Positions 34,291 through 46,639 of a stretch of 64,000 nucleotides of DNA are shown one piece after another. Origin of the DNA: Ligustrum vulgare. Lineage: Eukaryota > Streptophyta > Magnoliopsida > Lamiales > Oleaceae. The stretch is from contig OY743171.1 of the NCBI GenBank assembly GCA_963555705.1, positions 21,761,352 through 21,825,351 on the forward strand. Reading direction: 5' to 3'. The notes beneath the pieces were generated by a model. It had not been told where the DNA came from, ran no database searches, and was given only the letters and a program-made list of their open reading frames with translations. Position numbers and translations under genes: made by a program. Position 1 is the first letter of the stretch, and each line of letters opens with the position of its first letter.

Positions 34291-35448
34291 TCTATATATA
34301 TTAATAAAGTCAACTGAGATTCTGACCAATTAATTTTGATCGAAATCTCAATAGCCTGTAAATTTGACTGGAATCAAAATTTTCAGAATCTAATTATCCA
34401 CCAACACAGTTGTGGCTAAATTTGTGGCTTCGAGTGTCTATAACCTCCGAACTGAATAATAGATTTTTTTAATTCCAATTTCCAAACGGTTATTGCAATA
34501 CATAGTGATGACAGTGATGACCATTTTACATGGTTAATGGGGTAGTTGGATTAATTGTGCTTAATAACTGCAGTAAATATTAGGCTATAAGATCAGAGTT
34601 CCACAAAACCATTTTTTAGAAAGTGGTGTGAATTATCTATTTAACTCATCACATTTCCACAAAATCCAATCCAGTGTTCTGTTTTACCAACAGAATTTAC
34701 ACTGCACTAGTTTTTGAATTTCGCCATCTTCAATACATGTATTGTTCAGAAATACAGATTTATTTATTGAAAGACCTAAATAAATAAATAAATGAACGAA
34801 CTGGATTATCAAGGTTCTTGTGGCAAGGAAATATGTCATCCTAATGAACAACGATGTCAAATTTTCATGAAACTTGGAACTCCTCCTCATGGACAATGAG
34901 GTATAAAATTATGTCATTATTCTTGTGTTAATAGCCCAAAACCTTTAATATTTAATATGATTTTTTCAATGTTGGGTGATAGAATACATGCCACTATAAT
35001 GTCTCCTTACATATCAAAGTTTGATGTGCAATTACGTGAACACATGATTTACTACTTAACCAATTTCACCGTTAAAGACAATTCTGGCAGATACCGTATA
35101 ACAAGCCATGATTTTCGTCAGTCACTTTCGCATATGGAACCATTCCTAAAAAAGTCGGTTTTCAATCATGGGTAGTATTATGTAGCAGTGTCGAGAGATA
35201 GGAATCGTACTGGTTTGAAAATATTGATATGCGATGATGATAGGAACCAAACAAATATGACAACAAATGTTGTTTATAAAGAGATTTTCCAAAAATTGTA
35301 ATACTTATAATAATATAATCTTTATTATGATGTATATTTGCCATGGATTTAATTCATTTACGTTGATTTTTTTCCCAATTCTTCAGTTTCATGAATTTAA
35401 TCTTTTGCCATTTGAATATGTTCGTGCATCGAACGGACGTGAAACTAA
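34291..35448 (+). mobile_element. Helitron deletion derivative
   Basis: It starts TCTATATATATTAATAAAG after an A (34290). It ends in CTAA (35445-35448) followed by T, matching the Helitron rule of insertion between A and T. A perfect 5-bp hairpin (GTTCG-TGCAT-CGAAC, 35420-35434) lies 10 bases before the 3' end, another hallmark. Inside is the tail of a Helitron-type helicase joined to an RPA-like segment. The Rep domain and nearly all of the helicase are missing. Confidence 0.7.
34957..35301 (+). pseudogene. RPA-like segment fused to the PIF1-type helicase C-terminus
   Basis: The first part (GDRIHATIMSPYISKFDVQL, YYLTNFTVKDNSGRYRITSH) matches plant replication protein A 70-kDa-like OB-fold proteins (DUF223), which some Helitrons carry. 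Without a frame change it runs into KKSVFNHG, a TAG stop in place of the usual Gln codon, then YYVAVSRDRNRTGLKILICD and TTNVVYKEIFQKL. That is the end of the Helitron RepHel helicase, including the VAVSR motif VI region. The junction near 35140 is an internal deletion joining two normally separate proteins. It contains one nonsense codon and is incomplete at its start. Confidence 0.75.
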
Positions 35449-35894
35449 TTAAAATTAATAACACATTTCCAAAAATGAAGTTCCAAAATTACATAGTATA
35501 CAACTATGTAATCATTCAACACACAATATCATTGCATTTGAAGCAAAAATGAAAAACCCCAAAAATGCTGAAGAAACCGAATGAAGCTCCAAAATTAAAA
35601 AAAAAAAAAAATGGCATAAGATCATTTAAATTCCACATCCCATTACCAAAAACACAAAAACATGTCAAAATGAAAAGTCCCAAACTTCGAAAAAACCTGT
35701 AAAGTCCTAAAACGAAAATCCCCAAACTAGTCAAGAACCCTTACCACATCAAGTGGTTACTTACAAATATTTTTGGTTTTTCTGTGTGTGTAAGTTATCT
35801 CGACAACATCGTGAAAGTTGGAAACAATTTCGCCGACGGGATGTGGGTAGAAAGCTAGGATTGAAGGAAAATGATGAGGAAAAATTGGCTGTGT
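35449..35894. other. Gene-free stretch upstream of PCNA
   Basis: Mostly AT-rich, with an A tract at about 35597. Between 35770 and 35894 the DNA is moderately GC-rich. Read on the minus strand, it resembles a leader exon followed by intron-like DNA. No protein family was recognised. Confidence 0.35.
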
Positions 35895-36033
35895 TTTTGG
35901 AGGAAGAGGGTAAATGTGTGAAACGGGTCACCATTTGAACCGAACATAGGGTTGTGATGGGGGATATATGAGCCGGTTTATTTTGTCTTAAAAAATAGAT
36001 GGATTAATGGTACAGATTTTAAAAAATAAAGAC
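35895..36033 (-). repeat. Segment shared, inverted, with the region upstream of the FRS pseudogene
   Basis: Its reverse complement matches 21776-21915 in order: TTATTTTTTAAAATCT, CCATTAATCCATCTATTTTT, GACAAAATAAA, CCCCCATCACAACCCT, CGGTTCAAA. Confidence 0.65.
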
Positions 36034-36070
36034 GTCCGGTCAATACATCTAGATTTCCATTTCAACCCAC

Positions 36071-36080
36071 TCCCGCCAAT
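36071..36080 (-). promoter_or_regulatory. E2F-like site upstream of PCNA
   Basis: TCCCGCCAAT on the plus strand reads ATTGGCGGGA on the other, a close fit to the E2F consensus (TTGGCGGGAA). It lies about 205 bp upstream of the ATG. Plant PCNA promoters are known E2F targets at G1/S, so the site is credible, though not tested. Confidence 0.55.
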
Positions 36081-36120
36081 AACCTGATCTAGATTACCGA
36101 GCACTCTTCTTCATTTTCAA

Positions 36121-36182
36121 CCCCCCCCCCCCCCCCACACATTAAAAAAAAAAAAAAAAAAAACCTCATTATATAAAATCCT
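36121..36182. promoter_or_regulatory. PCNA core promoter: C16 tract, A tract, TATA box
   Basis: Sixteen C residues (36121-36136), then an A tract (36144-36163), then TATATAAAA (36170-36178) about 106 bp upstream of the ATG. This is followed by TCCTCTCTCTCTC, a pyrimidine patch typical of plant transcription starts. Confidence 0.65.
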
Positions 36183-36244
36183 CTCTCTCTCAAATTTCCC
36201 TCCCACTTCACGTTTCATTTTCCTCCCCAATTTTCAAACCCTAA

Positions 36245-38098
<1,854 letters not shown>

Positions 38099-39540
38099 GT
38101 TAATGTTTATAGGTTTTTAATCTCGACACTAGTTCTGTACAAGTCCTGCATTTTGTATTATTGTTTTATCTTCTCTTAGTTTTGGAATACTTACCCTTTA
38201 CCCCCCTCTTATATTTATTAAAAAGAATGACCAAGGAAATAATAATACTACAATTAGATTCCAATTGCTTTGTGTAGGATTGTTTGGCAAAGTTTTTATA
38301 AAAGTTTCAACGGTTTTTGATAAAAAGTTGATGAGATGTGTGGTTGAAGTTCGTTGATTTCATGAAATATAGTTAAAATTGAATTTTGATCATTTGAGTC
38401 TCTTTAGTTCAAATTTTGCATCACTCGATTTTTCATTGAGTTGATTCTTTTTACAAATCTTTATCACAAATCTTTATCTTTATATATATATATATAGCCT
38501 TTATTTGGTTTTTATTAAATTTTTCTCATTTTTCTATGGCACTCAATTTCAACTATCCATTAAAAGTCAAGCCTACAATATTTGACTTTTCAATCAAATT
38601 TCAACCATCATTTCTTCTAAATATTACTATTCATCATTTAAAAAAAAAAAACTCATTTTAAACTATATCAAACATAGTCATATATATCCATACTACCTCT
38701 AAAAGGCCTTTGAGGTGAGAAACTTTTTTTGACTGTTATACCTTTATTTCTTGAAACTCCCAATCCGTCCTTAGTTGTGAACAATTATTAATCCATACGA
38801 AAAGGCTCTTCATATTGAAAATGGAGGACCTTGATTAATAATTATTATATCTTTGATAATGAGCCATCACTTTTCACTCCACATACCACCAAATTCTGTC
38901 GGCAGCTTGCATTTGGGTATTTTGAACACATCAAAGAGTCTGATAGTTTCGATAGTGGTTTCATATGCGACATGGGCTTTCCATGTAGACGTCGTCGTCA
39001 CATCGTAAGGTCGATGATTGGAGGCCAATTAATTTCCACCCGCATTGAAGTTCGAGATTGAGTGGGTGTGAATTTGTAATTGATCAAGTTGCTGGAAGAT
39101 ACAAAAATCTGCTCCACCATGAAGTATGATTTTTGGAGGTGATTGATTAGGTTATTTCTCCATCCATTTTTCCGTTGTTGATGATGATTAATGTTTTATT
39201 AAAAAAAAAAAAATTAATTTTTTTAGAAAATTAATTTTTTTAGAAGAGTGTTTAAATGTGTAGTTTAAACAATAATATCGATAATTTTGGGATGAAACTA
39301 GGTAGTGGGTTAAAAGGCCGAAGAAATTGAATCAACAAATAACTGTAGTTGTTTATTAGGGCATTAAAGTTTTAATGATCATGGCTGTGGAAACTGAAAT
39401 CTAAATGCATCAGCTAACAAACTTTCCTAATTCTTAATTAATAATAATATTTTTTCTTTTCGGGTTCGCAAGGGTTGCACTTCTATAGCTTCACAGATTC
39501 CCATTCCAATTTAAACTCATATGGTGCTTCATCTTCTTTC
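38099..39540. other. PCNA 3' flank and gene-poor DNA
   Basis: It holds the PCNA 3' UTR and a MITE-like stretch (about 38275-38690), which contains TTTTTGATAAAAAGTTGATG. A 76-codon frame at 38831-39061 (contains FCRQLAFGYFEHIKESD and MGFPCRRRRHIVRSM) has no recognised family. It might be an exon remnant, but nothing confirms it. Confidence 0.4.
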
Positions 39541-39542
39541 TC

Positions 39543-39960
39543 ATGTTGGAGGTAATATATGTGCTTTATGAGAAAATGGATTTTTGTTAGTTTTTCAACG
39601 GATATGTAATTGTTATTTAATTGGCAATTATGTTTTTCTAGCACAAAACATCCTCAATCTAATACAACATAATTTGATTAAGGATCCTTATTAATGTATC
39701 GAAGGTTATGTAGTTGATTGGGTATACTAATGTGATGGTGGTTCGATTCACTCTTTTTTTTTTTGTCTCTAAGTGAAATATATTGTTTTTGGGTAGATCT
39801 ATCTCTTAGAAAAATGTTTGAATTTTCAAGATTGTGATATTTTCTATACAATAAGGATTATTTACCCTTTCTTCATCTGATGAAGAAGTTAAAAAGGGAG
39901 TTAATTACTAATGGGATGATAAGTTTAGCCATGTCATTTATTTTCTTTTCCTGTTTGTGT
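39543..39960. repeat. Diverged direct duplication, copy 1
   Basis: It shares long blocks with 40245-40750 in the same orientation, such as TGTTTTTCTAGCACAAAAC, TCTTAGAAAAATGTTTGA and ACTAATGGGATGATAAG. Spacing differs by small insertions and deletions. Confidence 0.8.
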
Positions 39961-40027
39961 ATATATGTATATGTGATTAATTTTTTTCATGCATATGAAT
40001 GATAAGACACTTTTTTTTGTGGTTGCA

Positions 40028-40118
40028 GGTAATTGTTGGGCCTTATAACATTCCTAAGCTTAGAGGTTGGAGTCCTGTTGAACAAAGTAAATGGATGGAC
40101 AATGTCTATTGTACTTGA
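40028..40118 (+). other. Possible exon remnant between the duplicated copies
   Basis: After an acceptor-like GGTTGCAG, the sequence reads VIVGPYNIPKLRGWSPVEQS then KWMDNVYCT and a stop. It looks protein-like, but I recognise no family and find no partner exon. Confidence 0.25.
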
Positions 40119-40244
40119 ACAATATTCTCTTCCTTACATTCGTTAAGTAATTCAGTTATAAACCTGATATTGATTTTATCATTCCATCCATTGTTAGGGA
40201 CTCTAGATATCTAATGGACCTAGGGTTTTCTGGGCCATTTTCAT

Positions 40245-40750
40245 GTTAGCAATCTTAAAATATACGTGCTTCATTAGAAAATGGGGTTTTGTTAGTTTCT
40301 CAACTGATATGTAAATGTTATTTAATTAGCAAGTTGTTGCTCTTAATCGTCTTTGTGTACCACTATATAAAGTTACATTATGTTTTTCTAGCACAAAACA
40401 ACCTCAATCTAATGCAATATAATTTGATTAAAGATCCTTATTATTAAATCGTTGGTTATGTAGCTGATTGAGTATATTAATGTGATGGATGTTGTTTCGA
40501 TATATTGAATTCACTTTGAAGTTTGCTAGATCTTTCTTTTTTTCCACCCCTTGTTTTTCCCTTTAAGTGAAATCAATTGTTTTTGTGTAGATCTGTCTCT
40601 TAGAAAAATGTTTGAGTTTTTAAGATTGTGATAATTGCTATATAGTAGGGATTATTTACCCTTCCTACATATGAAGAAGCAACTAAAAAGAGAGTTACTA
40701 ATGGGATGATAAGATTAGCTATGCCACTGATTTTCTTTTCCTATTTGTAG
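40245..40750. repeat. Diverged direct duplication, copy 2
   Basis: Second copy of 39543-39960, somewhat longer because of an extra segment (GTTGTTGCTCTTAATCG..ACTATATAAAG) near 40335-40377. Confidence 0.8.
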
Positions 40751-41653
40751 AATGAATTTAATTCTTGCACCACATCCTTGTTGAAGTTTATCATACCTTG
40801 TCATCTTCTTATTGACCCTTTTTGTTTAAATTGTCAATCATTTTGTTATCTGCATTTAGTTAAAACACACACAAGGCTGTCAAAATATCTAGCTTTTAAG
40901 TTTTATATCAACGTTGCAAGTCTATAGGTTCACTGTGATTATTGGACATGGACATCCATTATTATCTTTCTGAAAACTCTACATTTTGGTCTTACTTATA
41001 TCAATTATATAGAAATACTAGAATCTCGCTGGACCTTAATTTTTCAAATGCTTCTAATGCATGAATAATTCACTCTTTGCTTCCCAAGTGAAAAAAAAAA
41101 AAAAAAAAAATTGGGTCACAATCTAAAATGACTTCCAGGTTCAAAAGGGATTTTGGACGGTGTTTGGATCTCATAAATTTCCTGATGGGCTCGGGTTAAC
41201 ATGTTGAATCCTGCTCTATGCTTATTTTCTATCTTGATCTGTATTTTAGAATGCTGATGGACTTCCTTTGACATTGCATATTAAAATATGAAACTTCAAT
41301 TAAATAAAATACATTTATTTTCAATTGGACTTACTTTTTGCACTCGAATAGGCTTGGCTTCAATTCTCTACTATTCTTGTTTTTATCCATTTTTTGCAAC
41401 CAGATATAAGGTGTTGTGTTCATACTAAAATTATTATGTGATACTTCTGTGCTCATTATGAAAAGAATGTTCCGGAGTGTGGGCAGAGCCACCTATGAAC
41501 ACATGGTTAATTTATCCATCTCTTTGTAGTCTGTAAAATTAGGAAGTGTTTATGGATAATAGATGTTTTAAATGCTGTTTATTTCACTATAAGTATTTTC
41601 ATATTTTAAACTCATCTCAAAATTGCGTTTTTATTTCTATTAATTTAAATAAA
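40751..41653. other. Gene-free region
   Basis: AT-rich intergenic DNA with an A tract at 41090-41110. No gene or defined repeat was recognised. Confidence 0.4.
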
Positions 41654-44600
41654 CTAGTAGTAAGCACGTGCGTTGCACGTCTCACATAAACGGTATATGA
41701 TATGAGTATTAAATTCTAAAAAATATATTATAAAAAAAAAGATTCTAGAAAATATGGATATATCACAAATTTTGAATAAAAGTAACAACATTTATAAATA
41801 CAGAATTGCATACGCATAGACCATCTACAATGAAAAACTAAATGTGGCATACTCATGATAAGATGCATCTTTTAAGATTAGACTGATCTTTCTATTTTCA
41901 CCAAATAGAAAAAATATAAAATCACAATCATTCAACGGTATCGTAAAATTAAATGGATAATCTAATTCACCTTCAATTGAAGGTTAAAACATCTCAAATC
42001 AAATTCATGAGAAAACATTAAATTCTCCAACCAAAGTATAGAAAATGAATATTAATAAAAAAACATTTTTAGAATTTCAATTGACTTCAATATAAGATGC
42101 AGCAACCTCAGAGGGATTCTCATTTATCTTGACGATTAATATTATATCCCAAAACACAGACCATCATTCAAAGAGAAAACAGCCAGAAGCATTGATAGCT
42201 AAAACCCAATAAAAAACACACATACAAATAAATAATAATAATTTATTACTTGACGGAACTACAAATAATCCATGATGGCTTCTTTAAATGACCGCGGTGG
42301 CGAGACGGAGGCAATATTTGCATGTCTTCCATGCCTAAACGCCACGCCTTAGTTGTCTTCATCTAGGAATAATGCATCACAGTTTAATCTCCCACCAAAA
42401 AAAAAAAAAAAAATGAAATACTTTCACAAGTTCGTCTCTAGTAGAAAATGTGATTTAGTGTAGGAATTGAGTAAGTCAAACCTCAAGTAGTGAAATGGGT
42501 AAGAATTTAGTGAGAATCTGAACTTGCAAAGCAGAAAGAGGCTGAGAATACTATTTCATTACCATTAATTAAGAAAATCTTAAATAGACCTTATTTTAAT
42601 TAGCAAAACAATCAATTCACAGCAAAGTCTCAATCCAACTTATAAGTGGAGCTTCAATAGAAAAAACCAGATTTCTATTGCTTCATCCCTCAACTTTAGG
42701 CGAACAAATAATTACAGTTTCATTTTCATAAGGAATATTTGCAGATTTGGTCCCCAACGTTTCATTTCAGTTGCAAAAACACCCAAACCTATGTTTTTTT
42801 GATACCATATATCCCCAACCTTTTCATTATTAGTAGCATAGGTCTATTTTAACACTTTCTGTTTGACTTTTTGTTAAACCTTTGCTTTTTGTTATTTTTA
42901 TATAAATATATATACTCGAGAGAAGAAAATAAAAGAGAAAAATATCATATTCATATGAGGACATATATCAAAACACCACGTATTTATCTTGATAAAAATA
43001 TCCAAGCTCTGGGAAACACAATCACTTGGCATTGGCAGAAGTCATCCTAAGATTACAATTATTAGAATTGAGAAAACTAAAAATCATTGCTGCATTCAAT
43101 CACTTAAAGTGAAGGAAGGAACAATACAAACACCAATACAATTCTAACTGAGTTGAAAAGGAAGATGAAGGCAGCTGGATATGTTCCTGACACTTTGCTC
43201 TCTATGATTTAGAAGATGAAGAGAAAGACATATCAAAAGTTTGGAACCACAGTAAGATGATTGCAATTGCATTTGGACTCATTGTTCCCCCTCCTTGACT
43301 GTCACAGTGCATTAAAGTTCATATCTGGTAGAAAAATTGTTGTGAGAGACAACAATAGATTTCATTGTTTCAAGGACAATATAGGCGAGTAAATAGGAGC
43401 CTTAGCTGCCCTTCCTAATATTTTTTTATTTTTAGTATCAAGAATGTCATCCAAGATATCTCAACGAAGTATACACTTTTCACAAAATTATCACTTGCAT
43501 CTTGCCTGCTGTATGCTTCAAGATTTGTTCCTAAGTTCCAAGATATATAAGATAAAATAGAAGGCTAAAATCTATAAAGAAAATTCACACTTTCTGCATG
43601 ATATATTCACATATTCTAATTCAAACATTTTCAAATGCAATTTTAATACAACATATGCATGAATTCGATAACCAAAATATGAATGCACGTCTTCCACGGA
43701 TATACACAGACAGTGGTTATATTAACGTTCATAGAAGTGAAATTCTAGTAAATTGACGAATTAATGCATCATTGGTTCTTCATATGACGTATATTCACCC
43801 GGTTTTAATTGTTCAGAATTAAAAAAAATTACATTAGGATGGAATTCATGCACATAAAATTGGTTTTACCTTCGTTTGAAGAAAATTCGAAGCTGTGCAG
43901 TAATTCCCGAATCACACACAGTGAAGAAACATTTTGAATTTGTAATACAATTAGAAAATCCAGTACCATCTTCTTCCCATTGAGATGTTTGAATTAAAAT
44001 CTGCTTCTGGAAAGCAATTAATTATCAGACTGACTTAGAAAAATTACATACTAAATCTACATCATAGAAATATAAATATAGAACCCAGTACCAACTTCTT
44101 CCACAATATGATTTTCCCCTTATTTTCTTCTCTTGTGTGTGTGTATATATATATATAATAATAATAAAAAATAAATAAAAACAAAGGTTTAACAAAGATG
44201 GGATAACGACAACCAATAAATGGGATAATGACAACCAAGAATCTCAAATGTGTCAACCGATTCACAAATCTAAACCTTTTTTCACATACTAAAATACAAA
44301 TAAACTTGTTCATACAATTAAATGCAAGAAATCAAGAGACTTGGTGGAGGAAATAAATATCTGATCCAAGTATGAAAGGTACCCGTGAAAAGTACTTTTC
44401 GTCTTCTTGTATCAAAGACTTCAGGTGAATGGCTCCACGATCATAGTACCAAGAAACCCTAAAAAACTCGTCGCCATGGAAAGGGGAAACGGTGCGACTA
44501 TGGTGTAGAAGTAGCTTTGATTTGGTTGGGTTGGGGGAGTTTTTTCCGACTGTTTTGGGCTGGGTTTCAAATAGGATGTACGTGTTTGTAAAAGAGAGAG

Positions 44601-44925
44601 GTGACGTTTTGTTTCTTGAGGCAATGTAATGGGTTACGTCATTAAGGGTAGTAGGAGGGTATATTTGGTATAGAGAAAAATACTTGAGGTTAAATTTGTC
44701 TAAGTCAAAGATTCTTCCCATCCACACTTTTAAAGTAGTGTAGATGTAGATTATCAATATTCATAATTATAAAATCTAACAATAGAACATAACATGTTAT
44801 TCCATCTTTATTACAAAACCTAGGTAATTGTGCAATTGTTAAGAACTAATAATCACAAATTAAAAATATATTCTAAAATTAAAAAATATTGGTCGATCAC
44901 GTGCAATACACATGTATGCCACTAG
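41654..44925. mobile_element. Segment bounded by two outward-facing Helitron-like 3' ends
   Basis: At the left, CTAG (41654-41657) is followed inward by a perfect hairpin ACGTGC-GTT-GCACGT (41666-41680). This is a Helitron 3' end on the minus strand. At the right, CACGTGCAATACACATGTATGCCACTAG ends at 44925 followed by T, a similar 3' end on the plus strand with a degraded hairpin. A possible minus-strand 5' start (TCTCGAGTATATATATTT) lies near 42919. Two elements joined tail-out, or one plus a remnant, would explain this. A PPR gene fragment lies between. Confidence 0.5.
43131..43406 (+). pseudogene. PPR-DYW protein C-terminal fragment
   Basis: DYW-class pentatricopeptide repeat proteins act in organelle RNA editing. 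The fragment reads LTELKRKMKAAGYVPDTLLS; after a frameshift [20 protein letters not shown] and [11 protein letters not shown]; then, after a stop and a small deletion, [20 protein letters not shown] and FHCFKD. These are the E+ end and most of the DYW deaminase-like domain. The Cys-His motif (CHSA) is present. The HSE motif is degraded (normally HSEKLAIAFGL, here [11 protein letters not shown]). The final C-x-C and Asp-Tyr-Trp are lost. No PPR repeats are found nearby. Confidence 0.8.
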
Positions 44926-45738
44926 TATATATAAAAGTGAGGAGAGAGAAACATTAAAAGTCATTTTCCCGTCAAAATGTATTTACAATTTTTGGAAGAA
45001 AACTAAAATAAAATAAAAATTCGTGTAGATTAATGTAATTTACATTTGAATTCATGTAGATTAATGTCGTATTTAAATCCGTGTAGATAATATTAAGATT
45101 ATAATTTTCTCTCTTTTTTTTTTCAAGAATTTGAAAAAAAAAAATGTTAAATACAGCAAAAGTGAAAATTATATTAATTCATATTTTCAATTAAATTAAC
45201 AATAACTCACAAAAATTATTGAAATTTACGATCATTTTTTATTTAAAATATATAAATTGGCATTTACTATCCAAATAAAAGTTTTTAATAATTTGGATTA
45301 ATTATGTTGTTTTTAAAATTTTAATAATTATTGTAATAGAATATTATTATTTTATGCATTGATTATGTAAAAATATTAAAATTTTACAAATACTTATCAA
45401 ATTTATATTGCGGAAAAGCAACTCCCGTGTATATTTTATAGGGTAAATACTAGTTTGCTAAAAATCATGCAAGGGGATCGTGATTTTAATTGGCGTGAAT
45501 GAATGCAAAATACTATCCCCATTTAGGCCAGTGCTCACATTACCCAGCAAATGCCCCATAAGTTGATCCAAATGAGCTTCATAATACCTGCAAAGACATT
45601 ATTCATATGGATATCTTATTCTCAAGCCACAAAAGAACTTGAAAGAACCTGGATGATTGATTGAGCCTAGAATTCTTTATAGTACCAAAAAGCCTTATTC
45701 TAATATTCTTTATACACAAGAAGCATCACAATTTTAAT
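44926..45738. other. AT-rich gene-free region
   Basis: No gene seen. Near 45020-45095 a short unit like TTCGTGTAGATTAATGT occurs three times at about 30-bp spacing. The rest is very AT-rich. Confidence 0.4.
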
Positions 45739-45882
45739 CTATTGCCCATGTGGGCAACATAAGATTTTCCTACAGTTAGTGAAAAATTGTGAAGTGTCTA
45801 ATATTTAAAATGTTAGATACTTCGCAGTTTTTTACTAGTCGTGGGCAAATATTATGTTGTCCACGGTGGGCAACAGATAAAA
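45739..45882. mobile_element. Hairpin MITE
   Basis: Outer arms TCTATTGCCCATGTGGGCAACAT and ATGTTGTCCACGGTGGGCAACAGATA are inverted to each other. An inner pair AAAAATTGTGAAGTGTCTAA / TTAGATACTTCGCAGTTTTT also folds. About 140 bp, non-coding, possible TA target site. Confidence 0.6.
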
Positions 45883-46155
45883 CCTCCATACCCATATTAT
45901 CCATTCTATGGTTGCATAACTTTGAGGACTATGTTTAGTAAGGGACGAATCCAGGATATTAGTTGAGTTAGGGCGGTTGTTGACCGTTGGCTGATGACTC
46001 TCAGCGGTCCCAATAACGAAATATTATTTAATTTAAAATATTAAAAATTCTACGAACAACATATAAATGTCATAAAACGTAGTCCAACACAAACCGAAAT
46101 TGTAGGGAAAACACATATTATAATCCTACTCCGTAGTTGTAAGCTCAGACAACTA

Positions 46156-46330
46156 CATTCTCCAAGGTTCCATACTTTGAAAGCACTGCAAGGTTGCCTC
46201 ATTCTTAATGAGTTTAAAAATCTCGTGCTTCGTGTAAATCACCAAATTGTCATTCAACCAGTCATTTTCCTTTTTGTTGCGCAAGTCACTCTTGATTAGA
46301 TTCATAGCAGAGAATGCCAACAAAAATTGG
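46156..46330 (-). pseudogene. hAT (TTF/ZMYM-type) transposase C-terminal fragment
   Basis: On the minus strand it reads AFSAMNLIKSDLRNKKENDW, then LNDNLVIYTKHEIF and a short tail with FQSMEPWRM and a stop. This matches the hAT dimerisation end of plant zinc-finger MYM/TTF-type transposases (ERAFSAM..VK..LRN...D.WLND.LV.Y.E.DIF). The Arg-Ala-Phe-Ser-Ala core survives only as AFSAM. The upstream frame is lost. A terminus-like sequence (AGGGACGAATCCAGGA, 45941) lies just beyond its 3' side. Confidence 0.65.
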
Positions 46331-46639
46331 GCACCGTTGTATGTCTATCGTTATATGTCTACCAACAAAAAATTCAATCACCCCATTCAACAAATTATTC
46401 CAATTGTTGTCCCTCATGTTCTGTAATGCATACTTACACAAGTCCAATATATTCATAGCATTCTAAATATCCTGATCTTTTTTCTATAAGGCTTGTGAAG
46501 TATTATTAAAAATAACAAGAATCTCTAACATGAAGTTGAGACAAAATACAAACTCCAAGATGAGGAATGATTGATTTCGAATCTTACTATTGCTTTTTAA
46601 CAATGTGCAAGTTTCTATAACTATCATTGATCAAGAAGC

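Noticed and set aside
34291..35448. A host RPA70 gene
   Set aside because: Only one OB-fold-like piece is present, joined to a Helitron helicase tail within Helitron termini, so it is transposon-derived.
44332..44757. 141-codon minus-strand ORF containing MATSFLGFLGTMIVEPFT
   Set aside because: No family recognised. It lies at the edge of the Helitron-bounded segment and may be a captured 5' exon, but the support is too weak to list as a gene.
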